A stretch of DNA of 64,000 bases from Chelydra serpentina (lineage: Eukaryota > Chordata > Testudines > Chelydridae). The position numbers and the translations under genes were made by a program. Under the pieces are notes generated by a model. It was not told where the DNA came from, searched no databases, and worked only from the letters and a program-made list of their open reading frames with translations. Of this stretch, positions 58,366-64,000 are shown in pieces (position 1 is the first letter of the stretch; each line of letters opens with the position of its first letter). The stretch is taken from assembly GCA_037349315.1 (NCBI GenBank), contig JBAIAC010000059.1, positions 23,902,501 to 23,966,500 on the forward strand, read 5' to 3'.

Positions 58366-59229
58366 CCTTCTCCTTTCTAAAATTCGTATTGTGCAACCTT
58401 TATAAAATATTTGAAAATAACATCTTCCGTTTGTCTCAGTTCAGAAAGATTCCTCTTCTGTATATACAGATCTGTCCTCTCCAATATAGGTAATGCCATT
58501 AGCATTGCTAGAAATCACCCACTCTGCGTCTTGTCACTAGTCTCTTGTGCTTACTGATCTGATGATGGCAGCAGTGTATGACTAGTAGTCTGTTTAGGCC
58601 TATTCACAGGCCACAGATAGACCCTACTCACATTTTAGCTTGGTTCTGATAACTAACTGTTTGCGGAGTACTCAAAGCATTTTTCATTGTACAGTGGTGT
58701 GTGAAGAGCCAGCGTCTGTCCATGTTTACCACACTAGTTGTATCTTGTATAAGTAGATTCTGGGTAGCTTTTCTATATTACCTTAGCTGCTAATTCCAGA
58801 AACAGAATTGGTTTTGTGGCTTGTTTGGTTTTTTCCATAGTGCAATGCACTTTATATCTTCCTCCCAGAAAGAGACCTGGAAAGTGTACTGACTGGATAA
58901 CCCTATTACTTGTACAAAATTGTGGGTGGCCCCAATTAAACAGTAAATCCTGTTAGATGGAGCCTAACTGGCTATAGCTTGGTTCTAATTACAGTAGAGT
59001 GTTGGATCAAGGTACAGGAAGGTTGTCCCTGATGTAAATAAAATGGTTTTTTCAGTAGTGTGGACAGTACTTTAAAGCTAAACCTGTAGATGGTCCATGA
59101 CTCCAGCATAGTTCATGCTAAATGATGTGGCCTACACTAGATAATGGAACCCTATTGTAAAAAAAATTCCCTGTAAGGTTCTACTTGTAGAGTAGATGTG
59201 CTTTTTCCCTTCTCTCTGGGCAAAATTTG

Positions 59230-59400
59230 GGGGTGTAATTCACCACCAGTATAACTCGACTGGTGGAAGCTGTAATGTATAGACAGGGCTCTGAGCTCAG
59301 TCTGCACTACAGCTTCCTTTGTTGCTTTTACCAGTGGAGTTGGAGCAGTGATGAATTATGCAATTCAATTTTTGCCTGTGTAGACACAGCCACAGTGTAG
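59230..59400. mobile_element. Possible Harbinger-like MITE
   Basis: CTCAGTCTGCACTACAGC, CCAGTGGAGTTGGAGCAGTG and CTGTGTAGACACAGCC resemble turtle MITE internal words. Ends are not fixed. Confidence 0.3.
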
Positions 59401-61069
59401 CTTTCTGACCTGTTTTTTTCAGCGTGGATGTTTGTGGTTCCAATAGTACGTTAAAGTCAGGAGTGGTGGCGGAGAAAGAAGAGAATTGCTGCAGGAAATG
59501 TGAGGGCTGCAGTACCATTTTACAGCTCATTATTGCTATCCCCATTTGTTTAGCTTATCATTGCTTTGCAGAGGTAAGATGGGCACGACAGCTCTTATTG
59601 GGGCCCCTCTTTCTTACTCATTTTCTCCCCTCCATTTAAAAAAAAAAAAAAAGGTCTTTGCATGAAGTCTGTGCGCAAGCAAGAACTTGGTCTAAAATGG
59701 AGCAGACCAGAGAACTGTAACTGATCCCAGCAGCTGGGATCCTCTACCTCTGACTCCTTAAATAGAATAGAGACGCTACCATATATGTTTATCAAGAATA
59801 AATGTCCTCTTTCTCTTGTGATGCCAGGACAATATCCTGTTCCATTGGGGTTCTATCCTCCTTCCCCTTGTAGTTCAGTACTGTCTACTCCCTCAACACA
59901 TACCACATCTACCTAGGAAAACTTGCTCTTTCCTGAAACTCTTCAAGAACAGTTCTGGGTAAAACAATCTGATTATTGTTGGCCTTATGGGTGAAGGAGC
60001 ATCTTCCTTGTAAAAATTAAAACAGCCTATTGATAAATCTGTTTCCACAACTGTTATAAAAATTTTGTTGTAGCTAGTGGACCCATATTTTGTGAAGCAG
60101 TTTTCAAGAACTTAAGTTTTGGGAAAGGGCAAATTTGGGGACTTATTTCAGCTAAGTGCCAGACAAATTGAATGACTTTTATGATACTGATCTAATGCAT
60201 TGGATTTCAGTGGCTAGATAGCATTCATAGTGGTATCTGGTTACCTGTTAACAGGTATGAATTAGTGTCTGTTACAATGTACTCTCACAGTGCAGTTCTG
60301 TTCATGCTGCTTCCCTTTATATTTTAAATGCTCTGTTTCAGTGCTTGCTTTAATTTTATGAATTGCTTTAGAAACCATCCTCAACATAAAGGATTCCTTC
60401 CCATAATCTTCTAACAGTCATGATAACTTAATTTGTGTGTTTCCACTGAGTGTGCCAAGTGAGAGTTCACAGTATTCTTCTCTTATTCAGATGATTTTTC
60501 GGGGAAGAATCTAAAGAAATCTACTTATTTTACTCGGCACCTCCAAAAAAAAATCTCTTTGGCCCACATTTCTATTTGTCATACGCAACTTCTTAGATTT
60601 TGTAGATAAGCCAAAGAAAAATAAGAAATGTTTTCACACTTTGCAGTTTCAATGACAAGTTTTTAAATAATCCCCATGCAGTGTTTAAAATCCAAATACT
60701 GCAGCACTAAGAATCTGAAAGTGGAATAGGCTTGGTTTTCATGTCCAAGTTAAATGAAATGCAATAAGTAAATAGACTAAATAAAAAAAGGAGAAATAAG
60801 GTGTTAATAACACAACTAAAGATCTGCTTGAAGTGCTTTAAACTGTTCTTTTTTCAGTTTAAGAGGACAGTGTTATAAAGTCTGCCTAACTTTGGATTGC
60901 CCACTCTAGATGGCTGGACAATGTTCAGCCATCTATCTTCTCCTGCCTTCACCATTCTCAAAACGTGTGAAACAGAACATATTTGAAATACTAATCTACT
61001 AGGGGAAATAAAGAAAAAGTACTTGCAGCAAAATGTAATCTTGGTTTTTTTTATTATTATTTCTTCTAG

Positions 61070-61207
61070 ATTGTGGATTTCTTAAAGAAAAAACATGATT
61101 TTGTAGACCTCATTATAAAGCACATAGGGACCTCTGCTATTATGGACTTGTTGCTCAGGCTGCTGACTTGTATAGAACCTCCACAGCCCAGGCAAGAAGT
61201 ATTAAAT
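61070..61207 (+). CDS. PPP6R3: PPP6R3 third coding exon, residues 139-184
   Basis: Follows TTATTTCTTCTAG. It encodes [40 protein letters not shown] and RQEVLN, 46 codons, then the donor AAT|GTAAGT, a strong consensus site. [14 protein letters not shown] is among the most conserved SAPS segments. The exon is phase 0 at both ends. The next residues in the family (W-L-N-E-E-K) are not found before the window ends, so intron 4 is longer than 2.8 kb and the remaining roughly 80% of the protein lies outside. Confidence 0.97.
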
Positions 61208-62343
61208 GTAAGTAAAACTATGACTTGTTATAGTGGTTGGCATGGGTGAACTCTTAGGGCCTGTCTGTTATGCTAGTCTAGTTTAACTTCGGGTGGTTTA
61301 AACATATATGGTGGCACTGGTATAAACTCCTGTGTTTAAATAGAAATTGCAAAAGTGACTAATCTCTCACAAGACCTCTCTTCTCCCAGTTTATTTTTAA
61401 CATCCGGTTAACTTAGACCCGTGTGTGTTTAAACTGCCTTCTAAGGGTTGGTCTAAACAGTTTTTGAACCTTTTCAATTCAGTTATTTTAAAACCAATTA
61501 AGCCTTGCCTACGCTTAAGTTCTGCTGCTTTAACTATGCCAATATAGTTAAAGCAGCAAAAACCCTGTTGTAGATGCAACTACAGTAGAGCTACTAGTAT
61601 AGCTAGTGTAGATGAAGTTAAGTTGGTATCGTTTATATTTCACTTTATTAAACTGAAGTAGGATATGTCAGTATAATTACATCTACATTAGGGGAGTTCT
61701 GCTGGCTTAAAATATTTTAATAAATAACCACTACCAATATGGTTATGCTGGTAAAACAGTGTTAGGCCAAGTCATGGTTAAACTGGTGCAAACCAAGTGT
61801 GGTCACACTTATGTCAGTTTAAAACTGTTACTGGTTTAGCTTGTCAGTTTTAACCTGATATGAGTTTGCACCAGTTTCATTAAGTCAGTCTTCCCTAACT
61901 AAAAATCCTTTCCTCTGTTAATTGGTCAGGTTCTACTTTTTTTTGTCTCTTGGTGGCCATGCTAAGCAAGGCCCTACACTCGATGGTATTTCTCTGATTG
62001 GTCAGGTCTGCACTACAAATGTATGCCAGCATAGTAGTTACCTTGCTCAGGAGTGTGGTGAGGTGTGGTTTTTGTGACCTGGTATATCTACACTAGCAGC
62101 ACTTTGCCACTATTATATACTGATATACCAGTACCAGCAAAGCACTTCTGAGATCTGGCCTCTGTTTTGGATGTAACACAAGGGGGAACTTGTATGGGAG
62201 AATGGAGGAATTCTGGGAGCCCCTCGTGTGCAAGGTGTTGTTCCTACAGAAGCAACAAAATGTACAATCTTTTAGTAATGTTAGTTTCTCAGAGCTAGCC
62301 AAGTATCTCTGCTTTTTTCTGAAAGTTATTCATGTAAAGAAGG

Positions 62344-62375
<32 letters not shown>

Positions 62376-62905
62376 AAAGCCTCATATGTTGGTGGTGGTT
62401 TCTTTATAACCTAATTGTTTCTTTGCATCTTTAAAGTTCAGCTTTGGGCCTTTTGTAAAATTATAGTTCTGATCTCCATTGTAACTGGAACTATAGCTTT
62501 TTGTATTAGGAAGCCTACTGTTTCAAACATGTGCAGGAGTTAGGATTGCACAACTATGAGATGCAGTGTTAAGGCCTCAATTAAATACATGGTATCTAGA
62601 TGTTCCATAATCTGTAAAACTCTAGGAATTCAGGAATACCATGAATTTTTAAAAATATTATGCTGAGTAGTTCACAACTGTTCATTTTAGAGTCTTGTAT
62701 TTGTGTATTTGTGGCAGGTTGCCACAAGTGTGGCTTTTTTAGAAACAAACAAAACTTGTGTGATACTAGTGCTTGAAAGAGGTACTAATAGCATGACCTT
62801 AATCAGGTACTGTATAGGCAAGATACTGTACTATACGTTTCTGGATACTGTAGTACTCCTACAACTACGTTGTGGGCTTTTTAAAAAGTGACTGCGAATT
62901 AATTG
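61208..62905 (+). other. PPP6R3: PPP6R3 intron 4, proximal part
   Basis: Starts GTAAGT. From 61250 to 62105 it has several MITE-like phrases (CTTAGGGCCTGTCTGTTATG, TTAAGCCTTGCCTACGC, ATCTACATTAGGGG, GGTCAGGTCTGCACTAC), suggesting overlapping degenerate Harbinger-like MITEs whose ends I cannot separate. Otherwise unique. Confidence 0.5.
62345..62374. repeat. T tract, 30 bases
   Basis: Uninterrupted T run flanked by AAGGC and GAAAGCCT, which can pair. It may be the decayed tail of a reverse-oriented retroelement, but no body is recognisable. Confidence 0.7.
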
Positions 62906-62907
62906 TA

Positions 62908-63440
62908 CAGTAACTCCTTGCTTAACGTAGTGATGTTCTTGAAAAATGCGACTTCAAGCGAAACTATGTTAAGCGAATCCAATATCCCCATAAAAATTAG
63001 AGTAAAGGGGTGAGGGGGGTTAGGTTCCAGGGAAATTTTTTTCACTAGACAAAAGACATTATATACATAAGTGTTTAAAGCTATTTTTAACCATTTAATA
63101 CTGTACTCAGCAATGATGATTGTGAAACTTGGTTGAGGTGGTGGAGTCAGAGGGGGGATTGTCCGGCTGCTCCTCTTGCTGAACTTTTCCAACTCGAAAA
63201 AGCACATCTAGACTTTTGCTTTCCTCTTCCCCCTCCCCCCACCCCCCTTGGTAAATTTCTTTATAGCAATTCATTACATGACCAACTCCCCTAACCACTT
63301 TGGAGCTGCGTTCCCTGTTAGGATCATCACCACTAAGGATTTGCAAACCAGAAGCTTCAATCATTTGGAAAGCTTCAGAAAGACGTTTGGCAGTCAAATT
63401 TCGCTGGGTTGGTTGATTCTTTTGCTGTTTTTAAAATTAA
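62908..63440 (-). mobile_element. pogo/Tigger-like DNA transposon, partial
   Basis: The left terminus CAGTAACTCCTTGCTTAACG is preceded by TA (62906-62907). A subterminal AACTATGTTAAGCGAATCC follows as an inverted echo. The - strand encodes a short transposase-like piece (63107-63397). The right end is not found, so the element is truncated or its boundary is obscure. Confidence 0.65.
63107..63397 (-). pseudogene. Tigger transposase fragment
   Basis: A 96-codon frame has LSEAFQMIEASGLQILSGDD then PNRERSSKVVRGVGHVMNCY and KEIYQGG. The D-P-N-x-E-R-S-x-K-V motif followed by C-Y-K-E-I-Y is found in the C-terminal region of Tigger (pogo-type) transposases. The catalytic DDD part is not present. 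The acidic segment EEESKSL and the remainder to the C-terminus are not recognised. Confidence 0.6.
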
Positions 63441-64000
63441 ATAGGCAGGTAGTATTGTTTTTAAAATTATTATGAACAAGTTTAATCTTTGTTGTAATGC
63501 ACGTTGTTTGCCTGGACTACTCAAGACCTGAATGCTTGTGTAGGAGGAACTCTTTGAGTTGGTTTCTGAAATATCTTCATGCTATTTCACATCTGATACT
63601 CCTTGATGAAACATAGGAGCCTTGTCTTATAACAGGGTTATTCAAAGTGATACAAACTACGAAAGTGAGATCTTGGAAGAGTGTTGTCGTTTTCATAATG
63701 TAATAAAAATACTGTAATGATTAATAATGTGTAATAAGCATGTCATAAAAACAAACTTTATATTTTGAAGCTCACTGCTTTTATTATTTATACTCGGGTA
63801 AAGGAGAAAATCCCTGGAAATACTCATTTTTAGGAAGGGGTTCACAAGACTTGACATTGTAGTGAAAGGGGTTCACAGGTTGTTTAAAGTTTGGGAACCT
63901 TCTGATCCGACAGCTCCGGCATTTTCAGTTTCATCCAGACAATTTACAAACTTGTAACATAATCCTATTATGCTTGACTATGAACCACTTTTGTGGTAAG
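63441..64000 (+). other. PPP6R3: PPP6R3 intron 4, end of window
   Basis: A possible hAT-like MITE spans about 63633-63904 (CAGGGTTATTCAAAGTG at the left, TTTAAAGTTTGGGAACC at the right), without a convincing duplication. No exon. Confidence 0.35.

Larger units (their letters stand above)
57988..61069 (+). other. PPP6R3: PPP6R3 intron 3
   Basis: GTAAAT to TTATTTCTTCTAG, 3082 bp, phase 0. It contains a CR1 tail fragment (about 58310-58365), a possible MITE (about 59230-59400) and an A run at 59638-59652. A short open frame at 59424-59639 lacks splice context. Confidence 0.9.

Noticed and set aside
59424..59639. Cysteine-containing frame that might be an exon (ENCCRKCEGC)
   Set aside because: It does not match any PPP6R3 segment, and exons at 57801 and 61070 already join without a gap in the family sequence.
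1..64000. Search for CRISPR arrays, operons or phage-like modules
   Set aside because: The sequence is vertebrate nuclear DNA with spliced exons and SINEs; no regularly spaced repeat array was seen.

Overview
This window is nuclear DNA from a vertebrate, most likely a cryptodire turtle. It carries two tRNA-headed SINEs with CR1-type tails (one ending in three ATTCTATG units), nested CR1 LINEs, MIR-like SINEs, a DIRS-type retroelement, and many hAT, PIF/Harbinger-like and pogo/Tigger-like DNA transposons. This mixture is typical of Testudines. The species is inferred from repeat content only.

The window holds the 5' part of one protein gene on the + strand, PPP6R3 (SAPS3), a regulatory subunit of protein phosphatase 6. 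A CpG-rich promoter lies at about 7040-8110. It has nine CCAAT pentamers on both strands, a CRE-like site, a YY1 site and a non-coding first exon. Intron 1 is about 48 kb. The first three coding exons are 55840-56066, 57801-57987 and 61070-61207; they join in frame and encode residues 1-184. The rest of the gene lies beyond the window. A canonical tRNA-Ala(AGC) gene sits on the - strand at 6953-7025, transcribed away from PPP6R3 and next to the CpG island.

Positions 1-6950 are intergenic: MIR-like fragments, a hAT MITE with a perfect 8-bp target duplication, and a palindrome with tRNA-like arms, but no exon I recognise. Intron 1 contains almost all the mobile DNA. It includes a decayed hAT element (10139-12581) split by a Harbinger-like element, a second hAT copy, CR1 nested in CR1, a hammerhead-like motif inside a short repeat, and a Harbinger remnant of about 3.4 kb. 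It also includes three copies of one 0.7-0.8 kb Harbinger-like family and a DIRS-like element with inverted terminal repeats (37930-42820). An RTE-type LINE with 12-bp target duplications sits inside a hAT MITE (45640-46816). Introns 2-4 are mostly unique sequence with small MITEs, and a pogo/Tigger-like element lies near the right end.

The strongest candidates for something unexpected are the RTE-type insertion, whose reverse transcriptase reads like invertebrate (nematode-type) RTEs and is CpG-rich with few stops; the structurally readable DIRS element; and the PPP6R3 promoter, with its CCAAT array, adjacent tRNA gene and two tiny upstream ORFs sharing a TGATG stop-start. I saw no new multi-gene system.
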